From the NCBI RefSeq assembly GCF_027595985.1, contig NC_073302.1, positions 402,860,003 to 402,924,002 of the forward strand: a DNA stretch of 64,000 bases, read 5' to 3'. Below the pieces are notes generated by a model. That model had not been told where the DNA came from. It did not search any database and saw only the letters and a program-made list of their open reading frames with translations. Positions 11,284 to 23,017 of the stretch are shown piece after piece. The stretch's first letter is position 1, and every line of letters starts with the position of its first letter. This stretch comes from Sorex araneus. Lineage: Eukaryota; Chordata; Mammalia; Eulipotyphla; Soricidae. Both the position numbers and the translations under genes were made by a program.

Positions 11284-11533
11284 GACTGGAGTGATAACAC
11301 AGTGCGTAAGGCATTTCCTTGCACACAGCTGACCCGGGTTTGATTTCCTCCGTCCCTCTTGGAGAGCCTGGCAAGCTACGCAGAGTATCCCGCCAACAAG
11401 GCAGAGCCTGGCAAGCTACCCGAGGTGTATTCGATATGCCAAAAACAGTAACAACAAGTCTCACAATGGAGATGTTACTGGTGCCCTCTCACACAAATTG
11501 ATGAACAATGGGACGACAGTGCTATACAGTGCT
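11284..11533 (+). mobile_element. Shrew SINE, long type, sense
   Basis: The clearest long-type copy in plus orientation: tRNA-like head to B box GGGTTTGATTTCC, then CTTGGAGAGCCTGGCAAGC, CAAAAACAGTAACAACAAG and a terminal segment that lacks a long A-tail. Confidence 0.9.
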
Positions 11534-13117
11534 AAAACAAACCACCCTATTTTTGCTGATGAAAAAAGTTGCTTAGTCAACTTGACTATACACTTTAGTT
11601 CTCTATCCAGTTAATACTGTTTCCTTTTCCAAGATTGTTCTTCTATTACATCCTATAGAGATCATTCAAACTCACCTGGAGCCTCTTCTAGCTGCCTCAT
11701 TTACCTGCATCCCAGGCCAATCTCCAACATCAATTCCTAAATTTCACCTATTTTTCAAGGATCATAGTTTCATTATTGCTTATACCCTCCTGAAAGCAAT
11801 TTTCTGTCTCCTACTGTGAAATCTCATGTTGTTCATTTTCTGCTTTGATTAATTGTGTTCCCATCTTGGCTCCCCATGATCCAGCTTCTACTGGTGGGTC
11901 CTCCTGTCTTCCAAGTCCCCCCATCCCAATCCCCAAACCATAGTACTGGACCTCTTGCCTTACTCAGGGGGGTCAAGGCATGTTTGCTGAACTGTTGGTG
12001 ACTTACTGATTGGATTCCTGTTGTAAATCATTACTCTTTAACTATAAGGAATAATTGCAAAGTTAAAGCAATGAAAGTTTTTTTTAAACATGAAGATATA
12101 AATACTCAGTTAAATAATGCAATTTTACATGCCAATAAAGGAAAAATGCTCAGAGCACTCTTAGTTATCTTAATACAACCACAACAGACATAACATGACC
12201 TCAAGAAACAGGAGCACAAAAGACCATTTTATTAAAAAAAATTGACATGCTTGTTTGATGTTTTAAAGCAGCTTCTCCATGTAATTATCAAAGGATTCAA
12301 GTTCTCCTTCTTTATATATGAGATAATTCAATATTAGTGAGGTGCAGGTCATTATTGTCTTCAAAGTAAGTTCAGCATGGAAGTTGCATGGAAATTATTA
12401 GGTATGTGATTCATTAGGTATATTTAATTTAAAATAAATTTATGTCATCAATAGCATATCTTGGGATCCATGAGTATGCTGATATGTACACATAGCAGTT
12501 TGATCCCTAATGTTCATGTAATCACACTAATCATGGCAATATTTTCCAAGTATTCTTGAAACTTGTGGTTATTCGGCATGTGAAACATGAATATCTCTAC
12601 AGTCCATTTTGGTTGGACTTTAATGAGGCTGATTTTCCCAGTTCACAAACTCTACAGTTAAGTACAGTGGGAATCTATGCCAAAATACTACCAGCCTCCA
12701 GGGTTCTATAATAAACTGATATAGTTATTAGTTATTGCAGCTTCCTCAAAATGTCTAATTTATAAAAATGGGCATTAGGAGAATTTTAAACAAGTTCAAA
12801 GATCTTATGTCTACTGGTTTTTATGGAAAGGTCTGTGGACTTATTACTTGTTTTTGATAAACAGAGATGGATATCTTTAGATAACTTTATTATTACAAAA
12901 ATAGTAGGTTAGTACAATTTAAAAACTTATTTATAACCTTATTACTAGAATAATAATGTGTGAAGTAGAATTTTGAAGACTTATCTAATTCACTGAAATT
13001 ACAGGAGAAAGTAATTTTTATTGATAATATGAATGAAAGTAGATAATTCCAGGGCACATGAACCATATTATTTGCCATAGCAATTTGTTTTATCTTTGGA
13101 TAAAATTAAGCTTATTT

Positions 13118-13280
13118 TTGGGTCCCAAGCAATAGTATAGCAGATAAGGTGCTTGTCTTGCACTTGGCTTACCCAGTATTGGTCTCTAGCATCCCATATG
13201 GTCCCCTGGGCCTGCCAGGGGTAATTTCTCAGGCAGGAGTAGGCCCTGAGCACTTCAGGGTAGGTCCAAAAAAAAAAAAA
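13118..13280 (+). mobile_element. SINE (short type)
   Basis: Sense copy with A-tail. The repeat AAGCTTATTTTT occurs before it and again after the next SINE, showing stacked insertions. Confidence 0.85.
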
Positions 13281-13335
13281 ACCCACCTTATTTTTATTTA
13301 TTTATTTAAAAATTTGTATTTATTTATTTATTTAG

Positions 13336-13501
13336 CTTTTTTTTGTGCCACACCCAGAAATGCACAGGGGTTACTCTTGGCTCTGCACTCAGAAATTCCC
13401 CCGGCAGTGCTCAGGGGATCATATGGGATACTGAGAATCGAACCTGGGTCGGCCTCGTGCAAGGCAAACGCCCTACTTGCTGTGCTATTGCTCCAGACCC
13501 A
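13336..13501 (-). mobile_element. SINE (short type), antisense
   Basis: Near-consensus reverse copy ending TTGCTCCAGACCC. Confidence 0.9.
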
Positions 13502-13662
13502 AGAAAGCTTATTTTTAAAAGGATCCCTTCCTTATGAAAACAGGGAGAATGTACATTGATGGCTTTATGAAAATATTAATTTAATTTCCATTTCAGAGCA
13601 CAAGCTCTTTAGATTTGAGGCCCTGGATTTGATCCCTAACACTATACTCAAAATTTCCCTTA

Positions 13663-13825
13663 CTGGAGCCAGAGTCAGTAGGGAGCTTGCGTTTCAAATT
13701 GCCGATTTGGGTTTGATCTCTGGTATCCCATATGGTCTCCTAAGCACTGCCAGGAGTGATCCCTGAGTGCAAAGCCAGGAAGAAGTCCCAAGTGCTGATG
13801 GGTGTGACCCCCAAACATAAAATAA
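13663..13825 (+). mobile_element. SINE, diverged
   Basis: GGAGCCAGAGTCAGTAGG, B-box-like GGGTTTGATCTCTG, then TATGGTCTCCTAAGCACTGCC. Confidence 0.8.
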
Positions 13826-13865
13826 TTATTGCTATATGAGTTTAGGGGCTAATGTAATATGAAAT

Positions 13866-13918
13866 TATGCTATATATAGCATATATAGGAATATATATAT
13901 ATTTGCTATATATATATG

Positions 13919-13964
<46 letters not shown>
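13866..13964. repeat. AT and CT microsatellites
   Basis: Imperfect TA repeats, a perfect (CT)n run, then (AT)n, directly before an antisense SINE in intron 64. Confidence 0.95.
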
Positions 13965-14130
13965 TTGCCTTTGGGTCGCACCCGGCGATGTTCAGAGGTT
14001 ACTCCTGGCTCTGCACTCACGAATTATTCCTGGTGGTGCTTGGGGAACCATATGGGATGTCGGGGATCAAACCTGGGTTGGCCGCATGCAAGGCAAACAC
14101 TCTACCCGCTGTACAATTGCTCTGGCCCCA
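13965..14130 (-). mobile_element. SINE (short type), antisense
   Basis: Follows the AT/CT microsatellite; GGGTCGCACCCGGCGATG through TTGCTCTGGCCCC. Confidence 0.88.
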
Positions 14131-14154
14131 TGAACTTATACTTCTGTTTATTTT

Positions 14155-14313
14155 TCTTTTCTGGGGGAGTTGAGGACACACCTGGTGATCCCAGGGTTTT
14201 GTGCTGAGGGATTACTAATGATGTTTGGAGGACCATATTGGTGTTGGGGATCCAATTGTGTGTAGTCTCCAGCAAGGCTGGGCCTTAACCCCTATACTAT
14301 CTCCCCAGTCCCA
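14155..14313 (-). mobile_element. Old SINE, antisense
   Basis: ACACACCTGGTGATCC ... TTGGGGATCC ... CTATCTCCCCAGTCCC. Confidence 0.65.
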
Positions 14314-14404
14314 TACTTCTATTTCTATATAGAAAATATGAATATTTTAAGGTCTTAGAAAAACTAGAGACTATTTATTTATTTGTTTGTTTGTTTATTT
14401 ATTT

Positions 14405-14543
14405 ATTATCAACACCCAGCAGTTCTTGAAGAGCTACTCCTGGTTCTGTGTTCAGGGATTCTTCCCAGTGGTTTGTGGGAGACTATGTGTCAGGAGCAAA
14501 GTCAGGCTTCTTGCATGCAAAGCATGACCTCCGGGCCACTGAG

Positions 14544-14545
<2 letters not shown>
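14405..14545 (-). mobile_element. Old SINE, antisense
   Basis: ACTCCTGGTTCTGTGTTCAGG ... CTTGCATGCAAAGCATGACC. It runs into a CT microsatellite. Confidence 0.65.
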
Positions 14546-14595
<50 letters not shown>

Positions 14596-14612
14596 TTCCC
14601 TCCCTCCCTCTC
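14545..14612. repeat. (TC)n microsatellite
   Basis: About 65 nt of TC with one T-rich interruption and a CCCT end. Confidence 0.95.
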
Positions 14613-14699
14613 TGGCCTGACGGTTCTTTTGAACCGTTACTTTTCAATTATCCTAGGTCATTTACTATTATGAATAGACTGTTATTTTTTATTATTTTG

Positions 14700-14838
14700 T
14701 TTTGGGGGCCACAGCTGGCAGTGTTCAGGGCTTATTCCTGACTCTGTGCTCAGGGATCACTCCTGGGAGTACTTCGGGGGAATCAAGTTGTCCACACGCA
14801 AGAAAAGCATCCTACGTACTGTATTATTGGTCTGGCCC
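14700..14838 (-). mobile_element. Old SINE, antisense
   Basis: GTGTTCAGGGCTTATTCCTG through TATTGGTCTGGCCC. It is the last SINE before the repeat-poor stretch around the microexon. Confidence 0.75.
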
Positions 14839-16076
14839 TCAATTTATTTTTATTGCATTTAAAATTCACTTTATTGGATTCCTTAAAGGGAATACCACAA
14901 TTGTGACTTGACAGAAGTAATTTAAATGCACAGAAATGTAGGCGTTTTTACAGATCAGCGATACATTGTTCATCAAAGAATATGATAAACAACACTTTGT
15001 GTGAGTGAATAAGAGTATAGTAGACTATCATTTTTTTTTTTTTTAGAATTATACCAGTAAGTGTAAGATGGAAAAATCCCATTCAAACAAATCAACAAAA
15101 CTCCTCTGTGGGGACGATGTTCTCCACTTTATGCCCAAGGTTGGAATTTCAAGGATGGCTACAGACAAGGAAGTTGTGGACTCAATACCTCATAAACGTG
15201 AAGATTTAATATTCTTTTCTTTACTAAGTGGGAATTAGAATAATAATTGATCAAGTGTATCTCAGAGAGCTGCATTGATTAAATGAAAAATTCTGGAACA
15301 ATATGCAGCTACACAATAAATATAACCGTCTTCCTTCCTGAGTTAAAAAACTCTCCATTAGAAGACAAATGTCAATTTATATTAAAGAAGGCCAATCTTA
15401 CTTAAGGGCAGGATAAAACTCAAGAGTTTTATGAGTAAGTCCACTCCCTTCTGATATATCATTTATTAAATTAGAATAGAATTGATAATTCAAGGCACCC
15501 TAAGGCATCTCTATCCTTATGGAAGACATTACATTTAATCAGAGAGACTATGTCTTTTGCAAAAACTTCTATTTTCATTAATCCCTCATAACAAATTTAT
15601 AAACCCTGAGCATTTCAAGGACACCTCAGACAGAACATCGCCAGGCACAAAGGAGGGGCCTAAATCAAATTTGTTATCCAATGTGAAATATTAGTAGTTG
15701 ATTGTGCCCAATGATTTTACCTAATATAATTTATTATATATGTTACTTAACATAATTGATTGTGCTAGCTATTATGTTAAATACTTTTTTATGTTAGAGA
15801 TTTATGTCGGTTTCGCTGAACTCTGAGTTTACAATGTAGCGTTTTCTTTCCTTTTTTAAATTTTTTAAAAAAACTGCAATGCAGGGCATAGAACCCAGGG
15901 TGACACAAATGTACTCTCTATTAAAAATAATTTTTAAATGTTACAGTATATCTCAAAACATATGTATTTTGTTTCATAGTTTTTTAAATTACAAAGGTTT
16001 TCTATTAAACTTCTCTGTTAGCTGACACTGATGAAACGATTAGTTAACAGTTCCCAGATTTAGGAAGAGGACTTAC

Positions 16077-16082
16077 CTTACT
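16077..16082 (-). CDS. RELN: RELN microexon 64 (6 nt, Val-Ser)
   Basis: On the minus strand the sequence reads TTTTCCACTAG, AGTAAG, GTAAGTCC: a 6-nt exon between a good acceptor and a perfect donor. Inserted between exons 63 and 65 it gives CT|A GTA AG|C, that is Leu-Val-Ser and then Thr-Arg-Lys, matching the two-residue insertion at 3428-3429 in one human isoform. I recall the alternatively spliced reelin hexanucleotide as AGTAAG. It was the only match found in a by-eye scan of the minus strand between exons 63 and 65 for acceptor, six bases of the required form, and donor. Skipping leaves Leu-Thr-Arg, also in frame. Inclusion is known to be mainly neuronal. Confidence 0.92.
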
Positions 16083-19000
16083 CTAGTGGAAAACCAATGA
16101 CAGCAAATAATGAAATATAACACAAGTTAAAAAATGCCTTTCAATGCATGCAGCACTGTGATTAGTCATAAAACTCTGATCAGGTTTAGACGCAATATAG
16201 GGTTTTTCATCTCTTTTGAAAACAGAAATTAAAGAAGTTATTTCTTATTCTTCAATACCTAATATAAACATACATTTCAATTTCTATGTAATGCAACATG
16301 CAATATTTGCTCATAACCATATGTCAGGATACATGTAGCTATAGTACTACATTTGGCATAAATGTTGCATATAAAGTATAAATATTAAAAAGTAATTTAA
16401 TGGCTATGATTTATTTTATTATCTTATTTTTACTTTGTTTACATTAAAGGAAATATTCCTGAATATATTAAAGAAAGACTTTTTAGAAATGCAAAGATCC
16501 TCTTCATCAGATAACATAGTTGAATTTAATAAGTGATAAATATGCTTTGCAACAAATGTAATATGCTCATCTCCATAAATCATTTGTGCCAAAAATGTGA
16601 CAGTATCTCAATAATGAATAGCATGAGGGGATGATAATGATGAAATTCATATTTTTGAAATCTGATAAATGCATTTAAGACCATAGTTTGCAACATACTG
16701 CAAAAGCATTTTGGTTTTCAGCCTTAGAAAATGTGGCGATAATTCGTGTTGTAGTAAATAAATTTGCAAAGGCTCTCTTTACTGAGCATTTTGCTTTCAA
16801 GGTACACATGCAAAAATTGGCCCACTTCATTGTATGTATGACAGGTTGTGACTTAAGACACGAACACAGGAAATGTGATGTGTGAATGAAATGCATAGTT
16901 GGGTGAGGGAGATTCTTAGGATAGAAGGTTGGATGACCAACACAAAGGAATAAGACCAAGAGTTTTCTTATATCCTAAGAAGGACCCCACCAGCATGGAT
17001 CTTGTGAGGGATCTGCCCAAATGTATTCACAAACATTTACTGAGAAACAAGTCTTCTACACTAGCAAATGGAGTCAGAGAAACATGGTTTCTGACATTGG
17101 ATTGTCAAAGTTCGTGTTAGGCTACATCATTTTGGCTGCACAGAATATGGACTTTTTGTAAGCTAGTGAGGCTGGTAAAAAAAAAAGTGAGCTGTCAATT
17201 CATTTCATCTGTTCTATGGCAGATTAGCAGGGGCTAATCATCAAGCAGTGCTTCTCAAGTGAAGACTTTATTGGAAGTAACACCAGAGTGGGAAGATAAT
17301 ACTCTCAAGTAGAAGGCATAAGTGACTTTACTGGTTAAATGTGAAAACAGTGTTTTTAATCTTTAGGGTGTTAGGCTTGTCATTCCGTATATCCATGTAT
17401 ATCTATATGAAATGGAAATCCCTTCATACTATTTCAGAATTAAGCGACTCAATTAAAAACTGTGTAATGCATCTTACTCATTTTAGATGTATTAAAAAAC
17501 CTTGAAATATTTTCAAAAGTGCTAACTGTGTTCTTCAACTCATAGCTCACTGGTTTTTATGGGCAGCACTGAGGCTAAATGCAAGATACCATGCATGACC
17601 ACAATTTTTTCTACTAGGATTTAAAATTTTATTTTTATTTTAGCATGTGTCCTTGGTGCACATGCACAAAAGTGAAACTATGGTAATAAAGGTAACTGAA
17701 AGCCAATTTCCACTGAGAAGACAAAGTATATTCTAAAAATGTAGACCCCCAGCCATTAGTTGCAAAAACATATTAGGAGCCCTGTTCGCAGCTGCCAGTT
17801 AGACAGGGCTTCTATCCTGTGTTTCCTCGCCACCCAAGAGGCATTAGCAGGCCCAGCTCATCTAACTAAATATAATTATATAAAATATTCATTAGCATCT
17901 GGGTCAAAAAAAACTTTATAGGAGGAGTCCATTTTTCAACATACATTTGCAGTAGTGAAGCCACAGTTAACATTATTTATGAATTATGATGTAAGTAGTT
18001 TCTTTTTGCTTCATTTAGTTGAAGACAGTTTGGAAAGTTATTATATTTAATTCCTTTGATTCTTTGGAAATTTCCATTTTAAGGGTAAGCTTATCAAGTG
18101 AATGAATGAAAGTAATTATTTTATAGAGCTATCAATGGCATATAAATTAGGAATGGCTTAAAACTTCCAGTGACTTATTAAATAAAGTATTTTGAAAGGG
18201 TTGGTGGCATAGAAGTAGTAGGTCCAAAGGCAGAGGAAAAACATCAAAAAATGTCATTTTTTTGTATAGTTCTTTTTTTAAAGAACTTATTTATTAAACC
18301 ATAAAATATATCTTCTTTCTCCCAAAAAGATACAATTAAATAATTTCTCTAATGGTACCAATTAAAAATATTAAAAGAACTTATTTGATTTTGATCTCAC
18401 ATATTTAAGCCACATTCTTGACCATGGAGCCACACCTCTAGCTATTAGTTCTAATTTTTAAATTATTCATTGAAAGAAGACATTGAATAAAACTTAAATC
18501 GTGCAACATTGTGCATGTGTGCCAATGCTTTTTTTCTAATTTGAAAATGTTTGGGGGTCCTGAGACAATGTTTGGGGGTTGAGGCAATCATGCAGGTTCA
18601 GAGTAGAGTATTAAACTCTGGCAAGTAAAACAATCTTCAAAGCATTATGTTTCTGGAGATGGAATACAAACAAAATCTGTACAAATATCAATGACTCCAG
18701 AAAATGGGGCAACAGTAGGTTTCTGGTATGTCATACAAACTGAATTTGGCTCTTGTTAGCAATACCATGATGCCTAACTGCTTATAAAAATTAACATCTG
18801 CAGCAGGTACTCAGGCATCTAGGGATGTGTGACAAGGTGTTTTGCTGTGTGCCCAGAGTGACAGGGATGGGGAATAACTGCTTTCCACAGTTATGAAGCG
18901 GCTGTTTAATAACGGGACATCTGACCTCCCAAGGAAGGAAAATCCAAGGAAGGAATTGCAGTGAGGGCCTGCCTCTGACTTCCTACTCAGTGGGGTGGGA

Positions 19001-20589
19001 GGGGAATATTTCTCAGATTCTTGTTGTGTTGAGAACTATGACATCTGCCCAACTGCAGCATTCACAACTGTGAGCACTCCCCAAACATGCTGTTCCTTTG
19101 GGGAGTGTTCACAGGAGGTGGTTAGAGTCGATCAGGCATAGGAAGTCCCTTTAGTGTAAATCATCTTTGCAAGAGATTTGAAAAATTAAAAGGTGATAGG
19201 ATCTAAATCTGATTCTCGGCCAAATTACTATTGTCATGACCTCACGATCTAAAGCTTTTAAAAAGACCTGATGTTAGGTCCCATTGGGGTTAATCTGAAT
19301 CAAAGCCATGTCAGGGACGATCCTGCACATCTGGCCTTTTGTTGATGTGCCCCCACGTTCCAGAATGATTCCAATATTTAGTTAGAACAAAAAGCACTGC
19401 TTCCAAGGGAAAGCAGTGGAGGAAAACGACCCGAAGGTTTCTGGCCTAATTGGATCTCACTCTCTGGCCTGACCATGCGTGTATCTGGTTGAAAGTCCAG
19501 TTCTACTCTCCTGAGACAATATACTCTGAGGTTGTCTCTGTCTAAGGTAAAACATCAGCCTCGTATTGAATTCAAAGGAGTCTGAACTGTCACCTTCAGC
19601 TTTAACTTTGTCTTGTGGGGGCAGAGCCCAGCAAGTGGTCCAAAGCAGCAGCGCGCAGAGTGGGGGCTTGTGCAGAGGCTGGGCGGCTCTTGGGTTTGGG
19701 GGTTGATATGGATGCCATGCAAGCAGGCGTCTCCGTGAAAACTAAGACAAGGGCTAACTCAAGACTGAAAGGTTCAGCTCATGGCTATGATGGAAAGAAA
19801 ACAAAATCTGGTAGTTGTCCTACCAAGTCATCATTAAATTTTCTTTCAAAATGACTGAAATCAGCCAAGGGACTGATTTCACTTTCGAGTTGGAAAAACA
19901 AAAGGAACATTTGAACCTATCTACCGAGAAGATTCGCCTCTCCTGGCCAACCACTTGGAGCCATCAGTCCGAACCCGACGAGACACAAGTTTTCCAGTTC
20001 TACAGGAACTAGATTGTTGGAGAAAAAGCAGGTCATCTCTCTGTGGAACAGTCAAGCCCGCTACGTGAGCACAGCAATAACCTTACGACATGGGGAAAAC
20101 CAAGGGGCAACCCCCACTTAATCTCTTAGGTACTGGGATGGGTCAGGAGGAGTCTGAAACCACAAATGCTTTGTTCTATTTGCAACTGCATGATTAAAGG
20201 CGAGAATGCCTCAGGCACCCAAGGCTCAGACATTTTTCCTAACTGCACCAACCCTTTCTCTTTTCAAGACGTCATTCCTGCTTATAAGGCAACAGAGACC
20301 TGATAAACACACCGGTTCCCATTTACCTGGAGGCATTTGCTTGGTCAAATTTAACTAATACTTGCAGATCTTTAAATAGATCTTTTGCTGACTACCATTT
20401 TCTAAGTCTGTTCAGTTACATTCAGGGCTTGGACTTAAGCTAGAAGTTGCAGTTGCCGAGGGATGTAAACCAAAGGTGTGTCAGGGCTTCTCATCAGGAA
20501 CTGTTCCTAGTGAACTCAGATCATGCTACATCAAAGGAATTTCAAACCTTTCTCAAATGGACACAGGGTGCCACATATCAGATACTCAC
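16083..20589 (-). other. RELN: RELN intron 63
   Basis: 4507 bp, GTGAGT to CCACTAG. I recognise no SINE or L1 piece in it, unlike most introns here of comparable length. A hairpin with an 18-bp stem lies at 19068-19114. In the first 1.5 kb after exon 63 (19000-20589) I see no AATAAA or ATTAAA on the minus strand, so a nearby poly(A) site for a read-through isoform is not obvious. Confidence 0.8.
19068..19114. repeat. Inverted repeat, 18-bp stem, 11-nt loop
   Basis: CTGTGAGCACTCCCCAAA pairs with TTTGGGGAGTGTTCACAG, with one mismatch that is a G-U pair when the plus strand is the RNA. It lies in the repeat-poor part of intron 63. Confidence 0.9.
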
Positions 20590-20688
20590 AGGACGACCTC
20601 CACATGGTCCAAAGCCCACTGATCATGACCTGTCCCGTTATGGCGTGGCTGCCACCAGCGCAACAGAACTCCTTTCATCCGTGCCTCC
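20590..20688 (-). CDS. RELN: RELN exon 63 (end of repeat 8B)
   Basis: 99 nt, acceptor TGACCCAG, donor GTGAGT. It encodes [20 protein letters not shown] and [11 protein letters not shown] plus CT of a Leu codon. A sequon (NGT) is present. It aligns with about human residues 3394-3427. The Leu can be completed by C from exon 65 (giving Leu-Thr-Arg) or by A from microexon 64 (giving Leu-Val-Ser-Thr-Arg). If the intron is retained, the donor itself supplies an in-frame TGA, ending the protein at this Leu without the basic C-terminal region. Confidence 0.96.
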
Positions 20689-21786
20689 CTGGGTCACAGA
20701 CAGAAGGGCAAAAAGGTTAAATTCTAGAAAGCAGAATTTTCTGATGTGTGACTTCTGGGCTTCAAATATTACTGGAGTGGAAAGAAATTGGGAGATACTT
20801 GTAGTCAGGGGCTACTCCTAGCTATGAGCCCAGTGGTCACTCTTAGCAATGTTGAGGCGAGGGCCACTGGACAGTGCTGGGGTTTGAACTGTGGCTGGCT
20901 GCATGCAAGAAAAGTGCTTAACCTTAGTCCTATCTCTCTGGCCTTTAGATATTATTATCTTAGTGTATTCCTTCTAGGCCATTTGCTACAATCAAGCCAA
21001 GTCTAACACTAGTGTATTGAAGGTAACATGAGTACACGAGTGTTCATCAACATGGAGTGTTGATATTTGGGGTGTAGAAGTTATTACACCACCACCATCA
21101 AAGTACCAATGACCTGTCACCACTGTCTTTATTTATGTTATTTAAGTCAGCCTTTTTCTTTTTCATCCCCAACCCACTTGGTAAGCTCAGTCCTGTGAGT
21201 CTGGGACATCACATATTATAAATGAACAAGGCACTGGGGAGGAGATTCAGATTTGTTCAGTTCCTACGAGCCACATCAAATTCTACTGAGCACTTGATTG
21301 TGGCACCTCTACAGCTCCCTCCCTTATTCCCCTTGTTCTACCAGCAAAGGTGAAGTGTGTTCAGTGTGATGAGCACTGAGTGAGGAGATCTGGGTATAAT
21401 ATTAGGCACAACTGGCATGGGTGCATGTCCTTACAAGTATTCAAACTTGAGAACCCACCAAATCCTAAATGGTGTTTTCCAAAGGACTAAAAATACTGGC
21501 TGATAAAAGAAAATAGGCAAATGTGTCTTTGTGCTTAGCTACAACTCCTATTTTATCTTGTCACTAAGCCCTGGATTCAATTTTATGTATACTGTCCTCA
21601 TACCAAATAGTGACATAGTTTTGGAGATCAGGATTTGTCTTTTCTGCCATCACCTATTCTTTTTTTTTTAGGGTGTGTGTGTGGATCCAAGCTTCTACTT
21701 CCAACTCTGGGATGCCCAAGGAATCCTAGAGTTGGAAGTACAAAAAAGGTATGTGAGCCCACGCCTTTTTTGTTGAGGTCACTTAC
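20689..21786 (-). other. RELN: RELN intron 62
   Basis: 1098 bp, GTAAGT to CCCAG. It holds one decayed antisense SINE at about 20800-20945, within 120 bp of the exon 63 acceptor, and a short imperfect inverted repeat near 21692-21738 built on CTTCTACTTCCAACTCT. The rest is unique. Confidence 0.8.
20800..20945 (-). mobile_element. Old SINE, antisense
   Basis: GGGGCTACTCCTAGCTATG through ATCTCTCTGGCC, in intron 62 near the exon 63 acceptor. Confidence 0.75.
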
Positions 21787-21984
21787 AGGGGGACGTTGTA
21801 AGACACTCTTTGGGCCTGTGAGAAGTCCTTGGGCTGGTGCTGTGCAATGACATGCCACGTGATGCCGTTGTTGACACTGTATTGCAGCAGCACTGCCTTG
21901 TCCACGGCGTGAGGGCCGCCCAGGTCACTGTTGCAGCTGTCCGTCTGTGCCGTGCTCCCGATTTGCAAAACAAACATGATTTTG
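21787..21984 (-). CDS. RELN: RELN exon 62 (repeat 8B core)
   Basis: 198 nt, acceptor GTTTTTCAG, donor GTAAGT. It encodes [38 protein letters not shown], and [22 protein letters not shown]. From memory, human reads SMSQTD and DLSGP where this has STAQTD and DLGGP. It aligns with about human residues 3328-3394. The last two bases (CT) open a Leu codon completed by exon 63. It is locally GC-richer than the flanking intron, as expected for a conserved exon. Confidence 0.96.
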
Positions 21985-22149
21985 CTGAAAAACACGAGGA
22001 AATCAACTTTAAACCAATGCCAGAGTCATGCATTGGCTTAAAGGAGTCTTTAAGGGAGTCATGCTTCCTAGTTAGAGACTTTTTGGGGAAAAAGTTCAGA
22101 GTCGCATCTAGTAGTGATTCAGGGGCTTCTACTAAGTCAATGTGCAGGG

Positions 22150-22252
22150 TCACTCTTGGTGATCCTCAAGGGACCATGCAGTTGCCGGGATTTGAACCTA
22201 GAACTGCTGCATAAAAAGTCTGCACTCAGCCCTGTGAGCCCTCTCTGCCTCT
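22150..22252 (-). mobile_element. SINE fragment, antisense
   Basis: GGTCACTCTTGGTGATCC ... GGGATTTGAACCTAG. A partial copy beside exon 62. Confidence 0.6.
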
Positions 22253-23017
22253 AAGTATATGTTTTTTTTTATGGTGCCTAATGTCTATAATTTCTGAGTT
22301 TAGGATATGGTACAAACAGAAGAAGTATCCAAGTAATGACTAAGGAATATTAGTAACAAAATTTGTTTATATGATCTTTCATCCCAATATATAAAATATA
22401 GCTTCAGAAAGCTTATTTTTCTAGTCAAAGAGAACAGTTTGACTTTCAAAACTCTTTTCTCTTTTAATGTCAGAACTTTTTTTTAGATTTAGTATTTCAC
22501 CTGAAAAACCTTCTGAAAGGTAATGTAGATCAAACAGGCAACTGGGGACATGGGGAGGACAAGGAAGAAAGCCAAAGTATAGACAGGACATGCTTTTCCC
22601 TTTCTTTTTTTCCTCCCCACCTTCTTTTTTTTTTTTTAAACAAATAGCTCCAAGCAGTAAATACCTGGACAAAGATAAATCATCACATCTATTTTAGGAA
22701 AGGGCGTCTGTAGATCGGGGTTGAGAAAAAATTGAGACATGCAGGCTCTGGCCCATATCTGCTACTCTGATGTGTCCTTTTGATTTTCACAGACATTTTT
22801 GCTCATAGGATGCAGTTCTTAAATGCACCAAATCTATCCCTATAAAATTCCCAATGATGAATAAGTGATCTGACTTAGTAAATAAAAAACTTGACTTGAA
22901 ACTAGTAAATGCATTTAAGTTAATTTAAAAGTGACTTATCCAACATGGTGTGCTATGTTGGATAGCACTGAATGGAGCAGCTGGCTGTGGTTGTGTTCAG
23001 AGTTGAACCATGTCTTA

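Larger units (their letters stand above)
9638..16076 (-). other. RELN: RELN intron 64
   Basis: 6439 bp, GTAAGT to CTTCACAG. The half near the microexon (about 14840-16076) has no recognisable repeat. The half near exon 65 holds SINEs at 10094-10272, 11284-11533, 13118-13280, 13336-13501, 13663-13825, 13965-14130, about 14155-14313, 14405-14545 and 14700-14838. It also has AT and CT microsatellites and a 23-nt tandem duplication at 9788-9833. Confidence 0.8.
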
